The notes under the pieces: model-generated
Seen by the model: only the letters and a program-made list of their open reading frames with translations
Told to the model about the DNA's origin: nothing
Database searches by the model: none
Shown here: piece after piece, positions 24,868 to 32,997 of the stretch
Numbering within the stretch: the first letter of the stretch is position 1
How the letters are laid out: every line of letters starts with the position of its first letter
Made by a program: the position numbers and the translations under genes
Assembly: GCF_013363975.1 (NCBI RefSeq)
Contig: NZ_JABWGN010000016.1
Span: 62,001-126,000, forward strand
Direction of reading: 5' to 3'
Source of the DNA: Nonomuraea montanisoli
Lineage (GTDB): Bacteria > Actinomycetota > Actinomycetes > Streptosporangiales > Streptosporangiaceae
Length of the DNA stretch: 64,000 bases

Positions 24868-27335
24868 ACACCGATAGCCCCATGGACGCGCGGCGCATCT
24901 CCGTCGCCATGGCCAAGGACCCGCAGCTCTCCTTGCCCGAGCGGCTCAAGGTCGCCGACGGCCTGGTGCTCGCCGACATGGGTGACGGCGGGTTGCTGGT
25001 GGAGGGCACGCCGACGCCCCAGCTCTTCGGCGGCCGCCATGTCCCGTTCACACGGCGGCTGCTCCAGGCGCTGGACGGCGAGCGTACGCACGCCGAGGTC
25101 GCCGCCCTTCTCGGCCTGCCGGACTCGCGGACGGTCGAGACCGCTCTCGCCCTGCTGTACTCCTGCGGGGTCCTGGAATGCGGCGGCGACCCCGGCGGCG
25201 TGGACCTGCTGCGGCAGACCTCCGTGCCGAGGCATGTGGTGACCTACCTCAGCAGGAATGTGAGCTCCACCAGGAACCGGCCGTCCGGCGTGCGCGCGGC
25301 GCTCGGCCTGGCCACCACGCCTACGCTGGTGCTCGGCCGGCCGTCGGCGCTGCGCTCGGCGCTGGCCGGCGCGCTGACCGCGGACGGCGTCGCCTCGGTG
25401 GCCGAGCGGGGCCTGGACGAGGCCGGTGAGCCGGCCCCGTCCTCGATCGCCGTCGTCCTCGACGACGGCACCATGGATCTGGACGGCCTGGTGCCCTTCG
25501 ACGACCGGGTGCGCGCGGGCTCCGGCCGATGGTTCCTCGTCTCCCTCACCGGTACCCAGGCGCGGATCAGCCCGGTCTTCGAGAACGGCTGGTCCGGCTG
25601 CCTGCACTGCTACCGGGCACAGCAGAGCCTGCCCAGGACCCGGGCGGCGGCCGAGCTCCCGCCCTGGCGGAGCGACCTCCTGGCCGGCCTTCTCGGCAAC
25701 CAGGTGTGCCGGCTCGCGAGCGGTGTCCAGGAGCTCCACGGGGAGTCCGCCGTCACCGTCCTCGACTTCGAGACGTGGACCTGCGAGGAGGAGATGTTCG
25801 TGCAGCTGCCCGGCTGCTCGATGTGCCTGCCGGGAACCAAGCCGCTGGAAGAGGACGATCTGGCCGTGGTGGCCTTCGAGCAGGAGGTCACCCAGCCGCC
25901 CCGGCGTTACATCGCCAACAGCACGCACCAGAAGCACTACAGCATGGCCAACGTGGAGCTGGCGTTCCTCGACCGCGTCCGCGACTGGCCGGTGGCCGAG
26001 TCCGCCGACCCGGACCTGCTGGCCCTGCTGCACCACTCGTTCGGCGTGCGCGAGGTCCTGTCCGGCTCACCGGACCGCCCGCCGGCGCGCCGGCGCTGGG
26101 CGCCCACGGGCGGCAACCTCGGCTCCCCCACGGCCTTCCTGCTGCCGGCGGCCGGCAACGGACTCGCCCTCGACCCGGTGGTGCACGTGTACGACGGCGT
26201 GACCAACACGTTGCTGCGCGGCCTCACCGACGTCGGCGCCGAACACATCGGCGAGGTGGTGAGCCTGCCCGGGGCGCCGCTGGACGCTCTGGTCGTCCTG
26301 ACCGGTGACGCCTTCAAACTCATGGAGAAGTACCACAACTTCGGCTACAAGATCGTGAACGAGGACGGCGGCGTGGCCACCTGGCAGCTCGCCCGCCTCG
26401 CCCAGGACATGGGCGTCACGGTCACGGCCGCCGACACGTGGAACGACGGCCTGCTGACCGACCTCCTCGACGTCGATCCCCGGCAGACCCCGATCACCGC
26501 GGTGCTCGCGCTCGGCCGCGGGGAGCGCGACGCCGCCGGCCTGGAGGCGGCGCGGCGGGCAGCCGACGCGACCGGCCTCGGCGGCCGGGCCGTCTCGTCC
26601 GGCGACGCGGCCCCCGCACGCGCGGGCGCCCCCTTCCGGGTCCGCGAGATCGTCAAGGAGCTCATCGAACGGTCGCACGCGCCCGGGCACGGCGGTACGT
26701 GCTTCACCGAGGACCCGGTCGGCTCGAGCGGGCCCGGCATCCCCGTGCCGCCGGCGGGCCCACCCGTCGTCGAGCCGATGGAGTTCCTGAACCGGCGCCA
26801 GTCCACCAGGTTCTTCGGGACGGACGGCATCTCCCAGGAGGCCATGGCCGGCGTGCTGCGCGCGCCGGCCGCCGCCCGGCAGGCGCTCGCGACCGGGCCG
26901 CTGGTGCCCGGAATCCGGCTGCTGGCCGCCGTCTACGCGGTCGAGGGCCTGGCGCCCGGCCTCTACGAGGCGCGCCCCGACGGCAGTGCGCTCCACCCGC
27001 TCGCGGAGTTGCCGCCCGCCCGGGAGTGGCTGCTGCAGGACGAGTTCGCCGACGGAGCTCTGATCACCGTGGTCACGTGCGACCTCCCCCAGGTCGCGCG
27101 TGCCGGAAGCCACGCGCACCGGCTGGTGCTGCACCAGGCCGGGGTGGCCGCCCACAGCATGTGGCTGGCCGCGGGGGAGCTCGGTCTGGTCGGCTCGATC
27201 TTCGGCGGACTGGTGCCGTGGGGCGTCCCCCTGCCCGAGTTCCGTCCCGGGGGCAGGCACAGCCCTCTCCTGGGCTTCGCCTGCGGGACGCCTCTCGGCG
27301 ACGCCGCCGGGAAATGGGGGATGGCGGGCGGCTGA
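24864..27335 (+). CDS. E1-like module fused to tandem SagB-type dehydrogenase domains
   Basis: An 823-aa protein starting at GTG 24864 (GTGA overlap, ccgaggagg ribosome-binding site). Residues 1-340 resemble an E1-like/ocin-ThiF module, with a wing near 60-105 and zinc Cys pairs CLHC (246-249) and CSMC (318-321). Residues about 345-590 are a first nitroreductase-like domain (RWAPTGGNLGSP, HVYDG); residues about 640-823 are a second (NRRQSTRFFG, YAVEGLAPGLYEARPDG, HQAGVAAHSMWLAAGELGLVG). Such flavin enzymes oxidise azolines to azoles. Tandem SagB halves are known; fusion to a complete zinc-bearing E1-like module beside a free one is unusual. It is the last gene of the operon, followed by a strong hairpin. 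Confidence 0.83.
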   Translation: MNTDSPMDARRISVAMAKDPQLSLPERLKVADGLVLADMGDGGLLVEGTPTPQLFGGRHVPFTRRLLQALDGERTHAEVAALLGLPDSRTVETALALLYSCGVLECGGDPGGVDLLRQTSVPRHVVTYLSRNVSSTRNRPSGVRAALGLATTPTLVLGRPSALRSALAGALTADGVASVAERGLDEAGEPAPSSIAVVLDDGTMDLDGLVPFDDRVRAGSGRWFLVSLTGTQARISPVFENGWSGCLHCYRAQQSLPRTRAAAELPPWRSDLLAGLLGNQVCRLASGVQELHGESAVTVLDFETWTCEEEMFVQLPGCSMCLPGTKPLEEDDLAVVAFEQEVTQPPRRYIANSTHQKHYSMANVELAFLDRVRDWPVAESADPDLLALLHHSFGVREVLSGSPDRPPARRRWAPTGGNLGSPTAFLLPAAGNGLALDPVVHVYDGVTNTLLRGLTDVGAEHIGEVVSLPGAPLDALVVLTGDAFKLMEKYHNFGYKIVNEDGGVATWQLARLAQDMGVTVTAADTWNDGLLTDLLDVDPRQTPITAVLALGRGERDAAGLEAARRAADATGLGGRAVSSGDAAPARAGAPFRVREIVKELIERSHAPGHGGTCFTEDPVGSSGPGIPVPPAGPPVVEPMEFLNRRQSTRFFGTDGISQEAMAGVLRAPAAARQALATGPLVPGIRLLAAVYAVEGLAPGLYEARPDGSALHPLAELPPAREWLLQDEFADGALITVVTCDLPQVARAGSHAHRLVLHQAGVAAHSMWLAAGELGLVGSIFGGLVPWGVPLPEFRPGGRHSPLLGFACGTPLGDAAGKWGMAGG

Positions 27336-27356
27336 CAGCCGTACTCCTGGATCGCC

Positions 27357-27400
27357 GGCGCGTGCCGCAGTGAGGACGTCCTTCCGCCGCGGCACGCGCC
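27357..27400. terminator. Strong hairpin ending the RiPP operon
   Basis: ggcgcgtgccgc (27357-27368) and gcggcacgcgcc (27389-27400) form a perfect 12-bp stem with a 20-nt loop, between the convergent ends of the RiPP operon and the winged-helix gene. It probably terminates both directions. Confidence 0.7.
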
Positions 27401-27424
27401 CGCCCGTGATGCGGCGGAGTCACC

Positions 27425-27736
27425 TCATGGGGCGTTGCCGACGTGTGAGATGGCGTGCAGAGCGGCCGTGTGCCTGTTGAACGCCTCCAGCCCCGCGGGC
27501 GTGAGGGACAGCCAGGTGCGGGGCCGCTTCCCCACGAAACCCTTGCGGACTTCGACGTAGCCGGCCGTCTCCAAATAGGCCACGTTCTTCGACAATGTCG
27601 CGGCATTGACAGCGAGCTGATGACAGATCTGCTGGAATGCGCACTCGCCCTCCGTCGAGAGTACGGCCACCAGCGAAAAACGGATAGGCGCATGGATTGC
27701 AGCGTCGAGCTCCAGACGCGGATGCTTGCGCGGCAT
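27425..27736 (-). CDS. Small winged-helix transcriptional regulator (MarR/HTH_27-like)
   Basis: A 103-aa DNA-binding protein: helices around LDAAIHAPIRFSLVAVL, a recognition helix in NAATLSKNVAYLETAGYVEV, and a beta wing KRPRTWLSLTPAG. This fits the compact winged-helix domain related to MarR. It is convergent with the RiPP operon and could control it or the neighbouring secreted peptide gene; nothing in the sequence proves this. Longer same-frame starts upstream have no support. No ligand domain is present. Confidence 0.8.
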   Translation of the reverse strand: MPRKHPRLELDAAIHAPIRFSLVAVLSTEGECAFQQICHQLAVNAATLSKNVAYLETAGYVEVRKGFVGKRPRTWLSLTPAGLEAFNRHTAALHAISHVGNAP

Positions 27737-27843
27737 CGATCCCAGGATCCCTTCTGCCTCAGAATACCGAAAGCTGAGCTCTGCCCGGACGGCCGGACGT
27801 GCCCCCGCCGGAATCGACGGGGGCACGTCCGACGAACCGTCGT

Positions 27844-28074
27844 TCAGTCGCAGGCCACGTCCTCCCATTTCCACCCGAACATGAAGGGCACCTTGTAGTG
27901 GTCGTGGTATTGACCGCCCCGCACCTCCGACCAGAGCCACACCCCCGCCCAGGGCGCCTGGTCCGGGCAGTACGGCCCGGTGTCCCGCGCGGACGCGTGC
28001 GCGGCGGCGGCCCCGAAGGACAGGACGGTCGCCAACGACAGACCCAGAACCGCCGAACGCATTAATGTACGCAT
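27844..28074 (-). CDS. Trp-rich secreted mini-protein
   Basis: A 76-aa protein with a clear Sec signal peptide (MRTLMRSAVLGLSLATVLSF, Ala-rich cleavage zone ending AHASA near residue 29). The mature part of about 47 residues has two Cys (near each end, so one possible disulfide), five Trp, three Tyr and many charged residues. ATG 28074 has GGAAGGA upstream. I do not recognise a family. It lies 107 nt from the winged-helix gene upstream of it on the other side of the RiPP terminator, so a link to the RiPP system (for example protection) is possible but unproven. Confidence 0.7.
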   Translation of the reverse strand: MRTLMRSAVLGLSLATVLSFGAAAAHASARDTGPYCPDQAPWAGVWLWSEVRGGQYHDHYKVPFMFGWKWEDVACD

Positions 28075-28500
28075 GCCGGATCCTTCCAGTTGAGTAGCGG
28101 ACGGCCGGCACGTCGGACACGCTCGATGCGCCTCGCGGGAATTCCCCCCGGTGACCCGCCATTCAAAACACCGAACGTTATTCGCCGGCTATCGCATATC
28201 CCCTGCTGCGCCTCCGAGTCTGTCAAAGCAAGCGCGCAGCGTCCATACACACAAAGTGATCACTCAATTACCACGCAGATGTCCCACAATTAGGGGACTT
28301 GCCTTCCGAATTTCTTACGGAAAAATTAGGACCTTGCGTGAAACCTGCCGTTCCGGCATGGCGCGGCCGTGCGCCACTTCGGCCGATCGGGCGCACGAGA
28401 GCCGACGCTCCGGCCGGTCGGGCGGATGAGAGCGCCGACACTTCGGCCGACGGCGGCCGGGAAAGGGCCGACGGCGGCCGGCAGTGGCTCGGTGGCTGCC
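28075..28500. other. Gene-free spacer with imperfect tandem repeats
   Basis: No supportable coding frame was found in these 426 nt. The part near 28140-28340 is AT-richer and may hold the promoter of the secreted mini-protein. From 28378 to about 28482 the sequence is built of imperfect repeats: two units of roughly 32-36 nt that each run ggccgrtcggg...gagagc...gccgac, then two copies of gccgacggcggccgg (28446-28460 and 28468-28482). Confidence 0.55.
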
Positions 28501-29790
28501 TCAGGGATGCCTGGGGGCGGCGGGGATGACGCGTACCCCTTCCGCGTTCGCGCGCCCCTGCGGCGGCTCCTGCACCGGCCGCATCACGGGCTGGACACGG
28601 GAGTCGGGCAGGATCGGCGGCATGGGCCCGGTGGGCGGCCCGTCGTCGTCGGACGGCTCGCCGCCGCCGCCGCGCGTGTGCGCGCCGCCCCTCCCCCGCC
28701 AGCGGGGCGCGGCCATCAGCACGAGGACGCCGATCGCGAGCAGGATCACGACGGGGAACATGAGGACCGGCACACCGATCGTGGACATCGCGACCAGGCC
28801 GAACGCGAACAGGAAGGCCCACGCGTACATGATCAGCACCGAGCGGCGGTGCGAGTGGCCGATGTCCATCAGCCGGTGGTGCAGGTGGCCGCGGTCGGGC
28901 GCGAACGGCGACATGCCGTAGGAGGTGCGCCGCACGACCGCGGTGATCAGGTCGATGAGCGGCAGGACCAGCACCGCCGCCGGGACCAGCAGCGGGAGCA
29001 GCACGCCGAAGCGGTTGATGCCCTCGATGACCGACGGGTCGACCGGCGTGACGGTGACGATCGAGGAGGCGAGGACCAGGCCGATGAGCATGGCGCCGGT
29101 GTCGCCCATGAAGATCTTCGCCGGATGGAAGTTGTGCGGCAGGAAGCCGAGGCAGGTGCCGATGAGGATGGCGGCGATGCCGGCCGTGGTGGTGATGTTG
29201 TCGCCGCTGATGCTCTTCGACAGGAAGATGGAGTAGGCCCAGGTGGCCATGGCGGCGATGCAGACGATGCCCGCGGCCAGGCCGTCGAGGCCGTCGACGA
29301 AGTTGACCGCGTTGATCGTGACGACCACCACCATGATGGTGATGATCGTGCTCAGGGTGTAGTCGAGGCTGGTGGAGCCGCCCCAGTCCTTGGGCAGCGG
29401 GATGTAGACCAGCCGCAGGTCGAACCAGACGAGGACGCCCGCGGCGGCGATCTGGCCGGCCAGCTTGATGAAGGGGTCCATGCCCCACCAGTCGTCCAGG
29501 AAGCCCGTGACGGTGATGAGGCCGCCCGCGACGATCAGGGCCATCACCGGACGGCCCCCGGCCTCGGTGAGCGCCTGGCCGGTGTGGGCGAGCTCGCTGG
29601 CCACCAGCAGGCCCGCGACCAGCCCGCCGTACATCGCCAGACCCCCCAGCCGGGGGGTCGGTGTGGTGTGCACGTCACGCTCACGGATCTCCGGAGCGGC
29701 CCCTATGCGGATGGCGAAGCGGCGCACCAGCGGGACGAGGAGGTACGTCACCGCAGCCGCTATGAGCGCCATGAACAGGTATTCGCGCAC
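28501..29790 (-). CDS. wecA: Undecaprenyl-phosphate N-acetylglucosaminyl-1-phosphate transferase (WecA/Rfe family)
   Basis: A 429-aa polytopic enzyme of the MraY/WecA superfamily. It transfers a sugar-1-phosphate from a UDP-sugar to polyprenyl phosphate, starting cell-wall arabinogalactan-like or teichoic-type polymers. Ten to eleven membrane helices are visible. Cytoplasmic motifs are ITVTGFLDDWWGMDP (Asp-Asp), INAVNFVDGLDGLAAG, AKIFMGDTGAMLIGL and DRGHLHHRLMD. The last 60 residues are a hydrophilic Gly/Pro-rich tail. In other actinomycetes this gene is normally next to the ATP synthase operon; here 10 kb including the RiPP cluster separates them. Confidence 0.93.
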   Translation of the reverse strand: MREYLFMALIAAAVTYLLVPLVRRFAIRIGAAPEIRERDVHTTPTPRLGGLAMYGGLVAGLLVASELAHTGQALTEAGGRPVMALIVAGGLITVTGFLDDWWGMDPFIKLAGQIAAAGVLVWFDLRLVYIPLPKDWGGSTSLDYTLSTIITIMVVVVTINAVNFVDGLDGLAAGIVCIAAMATWAYSIFLSKSISGDNITTTAGIAAILIGTCLGFLPHNFHPAKIFMGDTGAMLIGLVLASSIVTVTPVDPSVIEGINRFGVLLPLLVPAAVLVLPLIDLITAVVRRTSYGMSPFAPDRGHLHHRLMDIGHSHRRSVLIMYAWAFLFAFGLVAMSTIGVPVLMFPVVILLAIGVLVLMAAPRWRGRGGAHTRGGGGEPSDDDGPPTGPMPPILPDSRVQPVMRPVQEPPQGRANAEGVRVIPAAPRHP

Positions 29791-29990
29791 GATCCTAGTT
29801 TCGCGGATGCTCCGGACCGCTGTGACCGGAAAACGACACAGACCAGCTTAATATTCGCTGAGATATGGCAGACGGATGGTCAGCGGCGGCCGGCACGCGC
29901 TCGCGAACCTCCCCCGCCGCCCCGCCCGAGGCTCCGGATCATAGGGGAAGGCGTCGCGGTTCGGCGTGATCCCCGCCGTGGCGGCCCTCG

Positions 29991-30371
29991 TCAGGAGAAG
30001 GCGTGGGGCGCGCCCGCCGAGCTGGGGATCCAGCGGGGCGTGTCGGCGGCCTCGTCGCTGATCGAGGTGAGCACCGCCTGACGGTACTGGGCGAGCCTGG
30101 AGCGCCACTCAGCGATGTCCTCGACGTATCGGGACCCGACGGGGGCGTCCCACGTCTGCGGGCTTCTGGCGAGCGTGTAGGCCTTGTCGAGGGCCTTCGT
30201 GAGCTCCTCCAGGAGGGGGTGGACCGTCTGCCAGGCGGTCACGAGGCGCTGGTACTCGGGGTTGAACTCCCAGGCCCTCGGCTGGACGTCGAGCGGATTG
30301 GTGCCGCCCGTCACGGGCGGGGTCTCGCCGGGGCGCATCGGCTGGGGGGCGGGCGGGTCGGCGAATGCCAT
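29991..30371 (-). CDS. Helical protein of type VII-secretion (WXG-like) flavour
   Basis: A 126-aa protein with a Pro-rich N-terminus followed by an almost all-helical segment: EYQRLVTAWQTVHPLLEELT, then WDAPVGSRYVEDIAEWRSRL. A Trp followed by a Val-Gly-x-x-Tyr turn between two long helices recalls the hairpin proteins of WXG100-related systems in actinomycetes. Its start codon overlaps the stop of the upstream repeat protein by one base (TGATG), so the two are made together and probably act together. No secretion apparatus gene is in the window. Exact family is unknown. Confidence 0.65.
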   Translation of the reverse strand: MAFADPPAPQPMRPGETPPVTGGTNPLDVQPRAWEFNPEYQRLVTAWQTVHPLLEELTKALDKAYTLARSPQTWDAPVGSRYVEDIAEWRSRLAQYRQAVLTSISDEAADTPRWIPSSAGAPHAFS

Positions 30372-32908
30372 CAGACGCTCCTGTACCGGGTGCCGGGTCC
30401 GTCGTGGTGGCCGTGGCCATGGCTGTCGTGGCGGCCGTGGTGGTGGCTGTGGTGCTGTGCCGGGGGCGTCTGGTGCGTCGTCGTCGGGTCGTCGCCGTTA
30501 CGGGGGTCGGTGGCTGGGGCACCGGGGTTGGGGTGGTCGCCAGTGGCAGGGAGGCGGTCGGCGTCGGCCTCGCTGCCCGGGAGGCCGGGCTGGTCTGGAG
30601 CGGTGATCTGATCCGGTGTGGCGATTTGGCCTGATGTGGCGCTCAGGTCTGATGTGACGAGGTGGTCGGGGGTGGCGATTTGGTCTGATGTGACGCTCTG
30701 GTCCGGTGTGGCTGTTTGGTCTGATGTTGCTGTCAGGTCCGATGTGGCCGTCTGGTCTGGTGTGGCGGACTGGTCGAGGAGGGCGCGGAGGTCGTCGAGG
30801 TCGATAGGCCCTACGGATGCGGACACGACCTGCGGCGCGCCGCCCAAGGTGTGCGGTTGAGCCGCGGTGACGGAGGTGGCCGCGGCCCCCGAGCTACCGG
30901 ATGACGCGGGGGCCGTGGGGTCGATGACCACGGGGGCGCCCTGACCGGGCGTCGTGTCACGACCGGGCGTGGTGTCGCGGACCACCCCGCTGTCGCGGGC
31001 GGGCGTGGTGTCGCCGCGGTCGGGGGTGGTGCGGTCGGGTGTCGTGTCACGGTCCGGCGAGGTGCGGTCGGGTGTCGTGTCACGGTCGGGGGTGGTGCCG
31101 TCCGCGTCTCGCGGTGTGGTGGTGTCCGCGCAGCCCGTGTCGGTGCCGGTGCCGTCCGCCTGACCAGGTGTGGTGCCCGTCGTGCGGTCCGTCCCCGTAC
31201 CGTCCGCGTGGCCAGGCGTCGTGCCGGTCGTACGGTCTGTCCCGGTGCCGTCCGCGTGACCGGGGGTCGTGTCGATCGGCTGGACCGGATGCCCGCCGCT
31301 GCCGGGCGTCGTGTCGATGGGGTGTACGGGGTGGGCACCGCCGATCGGCGTCGTGTCGGAAGGCGCCGTGCCGATCGGGTGGACCGGGTGGGCGCCGCCG
31401 ATCGACGTGCCGTCCGAAGGCGCCGTACCGATGGGGGTGGCCGGGGTCGCGGGGTGGGCGTCGCCTGAGGGGGTGGGCATCTCGATGGGCTGGACCTTGT
31501 CGAGGTTGTCCAGGATGTTGCTGATCTGCGTGGCCGTGGGCGGGTCGATGGGAACCTGGAGGACCTTCACGCCGTCCACGACCACGACGCGCGGCTTCTG
31601 CGGGTCGAGGTCGTCCGGATGGTCCTCGGCGGGGGTGTCGACGCGGTCGTCCGGGGAGGCGGGGTCTGCCGGGGAGGCAGGGTCGGCCGGGGTCGCGGGG
31701 TCGGCCGGGATCGCGGGATCCGGCGGGGCGGTGGGGTCGGCGCGGTCGCCTATGGGGTCCGGGGTGCCGATGGGGTCCGCCGGTGCGAGGGCGGACGAGT
31801 CTGCGCCGGACTCGGCGCCGCGATCGCGCCTGCTGCCCAGATCGTCGCCCTTCGGCTCGTCGCGAGTGCCCAGGTCGTCGCGAGTGCCCGCGTCGTCCCG
31901 GATGCCCGTGTCGTCCCGGGTGCCCGTGTCGTCCCGGGTGCCCGTGTCGTCCCGGGCGCCCGTGTCGTCCCGGGTGCCGGCGTCGTCGCGCGTCCCCGTG
32001 TCGTCGCCTGTGCGGGTGTCGCCGCCCACCCGGGTGTCGTCACGCGTGCATCCGTCATCGCGCGTGCCGGTGTCATTCCGTGTTCCTGTGTCATCGCCTG
32101 TGCGGGTGTCGCCGCCCACCCGGGAGTCGTCACGGGTGCCTGTGTCCTCCCCTGTACGCGCGTCGCGGCCGGTGCGGGTGTCGTCACCGTCCTTGCAGGA
32201 CCCGCCGTCGTCCCGGCCGTCGTCTCTCGCGGGCCGGTCCTGATCACCGGTCCTCGCGTCGTCGCGGCCGTCGTCTCTCGCAGGCCGGTCCTGATCACCG
32301 GTCCTGGCGTCGTCGCGGCCGTCCTCCCGAGCGGGTTTCTGATCGTCGTCGGGCTTGGCATCCGGCTTGGTGGGCTTGTGCTCGTCGTCAGGCTTGGCGT
32401 CGGGCTTGGTGGGCTTGGGATGCTCGTCGTCGGGCTTGGCGTCCGGTTTGGTGGGCTTGGGGTCGTCAGCAGACTTCTTGCCGTCCTCGCCCTTCTTGTG
32501 GTCCTCGCCCTTCTTGTGGTCGTCGCCGGTCCTGGCGTCGTCGCGGCCCTCCTCGCGGGCGGGCTTGTGCTCGTCGTCAGGCTTGGCGTCCGGTTTGGTG
32601 GGCTTGGGATGCTCGTCGGCCTTCTTGGGGGTGTCGTCCTTGGCGTCGGCGCCCACCGAGGGGCCGTGGTCGCGGGGCTCGTCGGCGCGTTTCTCCAGCA
32701 GCCCGAGCCGTACCCGCACGTCCTTCACCATGGTGTCCGCGGCGTCCGCGACCTGGCTCGGGCGGTGAGCGGCGCGCGTCGGCAGCCCGGCGCGGGTCAT
32801 GGTCTGCGTGACGCGGCCCTCGGCGGCGCGCATCTGGGCGCTCGCGCGCCCGACCTCGGCCAGCAGGTCACGGACCAGCTCAGGATCCATGCCGTCGAAC
32901 TTGCCCAT
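30371..32908 (-). CDS. Large low-complexity repeat protein with helical head and His-rich tail
   Basis: An 845-aa protein. Start ATG 32908 has GGGAG just upstream; a read-through frame farther upstream overlaps tsaC and is not real. Residues 1-75 are helical (ELVRDLLAEVGRASAQMRAA, then DTMVKDVRVRLGLLEK), like a WXG-type head. The rest is a succession of unrelated tandem repeats: TKPDAKPDDEH units, RDDTGT hexapeptides, ADPASP units, IGTAPSD/IGGAHPV units, DGTGTDRTTG units, TPDR units and TATSDQTATPDQ units. The tail has HHSHHHGRHDSHGHGHH. No catalytic motif is visible. It is strongly acidic, likely disordered and possibly exported with its coupled partner, or a wall-spanning spacer; both are speculation. 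Confidence 0.75.
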   Translation of the reverse strand: MGKFDGMDPELVRDLLAEVGRASAQMRAAEGRVTQTMTRAGLPTRAAHRPSQVADAADTMVKDVRVRLGLLEKRADEPRDHGPSVGADAKDDTPKKADEHPKPTKPDAKPDDEHKPAREEGRDDARTGDDHKKGEDHKKGEDGKKSADDPKPTKPDAKPDDEHPKPTKPDAKPDDEHKPTKPDAKPDDDQKPAREDGRDDARTGDQDRPARDDGRDDARTGDQDRPARDDGRDDGGSCKDGDDTRTGRDARTGEDTGTRDDSRVGGDTRTGDDTGTRNDTGTRDDGCTRDDTRVGGDTRTGDDTGTRDDAGTRDDTGARDDTGTRDDTGTRDDTGIRDDAGTRDDLGTRDEPKGDDLGSRRDRGAESGADSSALAPADPIGTPDPIGDRADPTAPPDPAIPADPATPADPASPADPASPDDRVDTPAEDHPDDLDPQKPRVVVVDGVKVLQVPIDPPTATQISNILDNLDKVQPIEMPTPSGDAHPATPATPIGTAPSDGTSIGGAHPVHPIGTAPSDTTPIGGAHPVHPIDTTPGSGGHPVQPIDTTPGHADGTGTDRTTGTTPGHADGTGTDRTTGTTPGQADGTGTDTGCADTTTPRDADGTTPDRDTTPDRTSPDRDTTPDRTTPDRGDTTPARDSGVVRDTTPGRDTTPGQGAPVVIDPTAPASSGSSGAAATSVTAAQPHTLGGAPQVVSASVGPIDLDDLRALLDQSATPDQTATSDLTATSDQTATPDQSVTSDQIATPDHLVTSDLSATSGQIATPDQITAPDQPGLPGSEADADRLPATGDHPNPGAPATDPRNGDDPTTTHQTPPAQHHSHHHGRHDSHGHGHHDGPGTRYRSV
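30606..32640. repeat. Mosaic of coding tandem repeats
   Basis: Several minisatellite-like families lie end to end inside one gene. The clearest is an 18-bp unit, gtgcccgtgtcgtcccgg, repeated about four times between 31901 and 31974 and degenerate on both sides (31860-32300); others are 15-36 bp long. They stay in frame, so expansion and contraction would keep the protein open. Confidence 0.8.
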
Positions 32909-32997
32909 GGGCTGCTCCCGGACGTCGTGGCCGCTCCGGAAGTCACCGTAGGCGCAGGCAGGCCGCGACCGCAGCCGGGATAAGCAGACGGTATACG

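Noticed and set aside
31860..32300. CRISPR-like array in the repeat protein gene
   Set aside because: The repeats are directly tandem 15-18-bp coding units without unique spacers and stay in frame; this is a protein repeat and not a CRISPR array.
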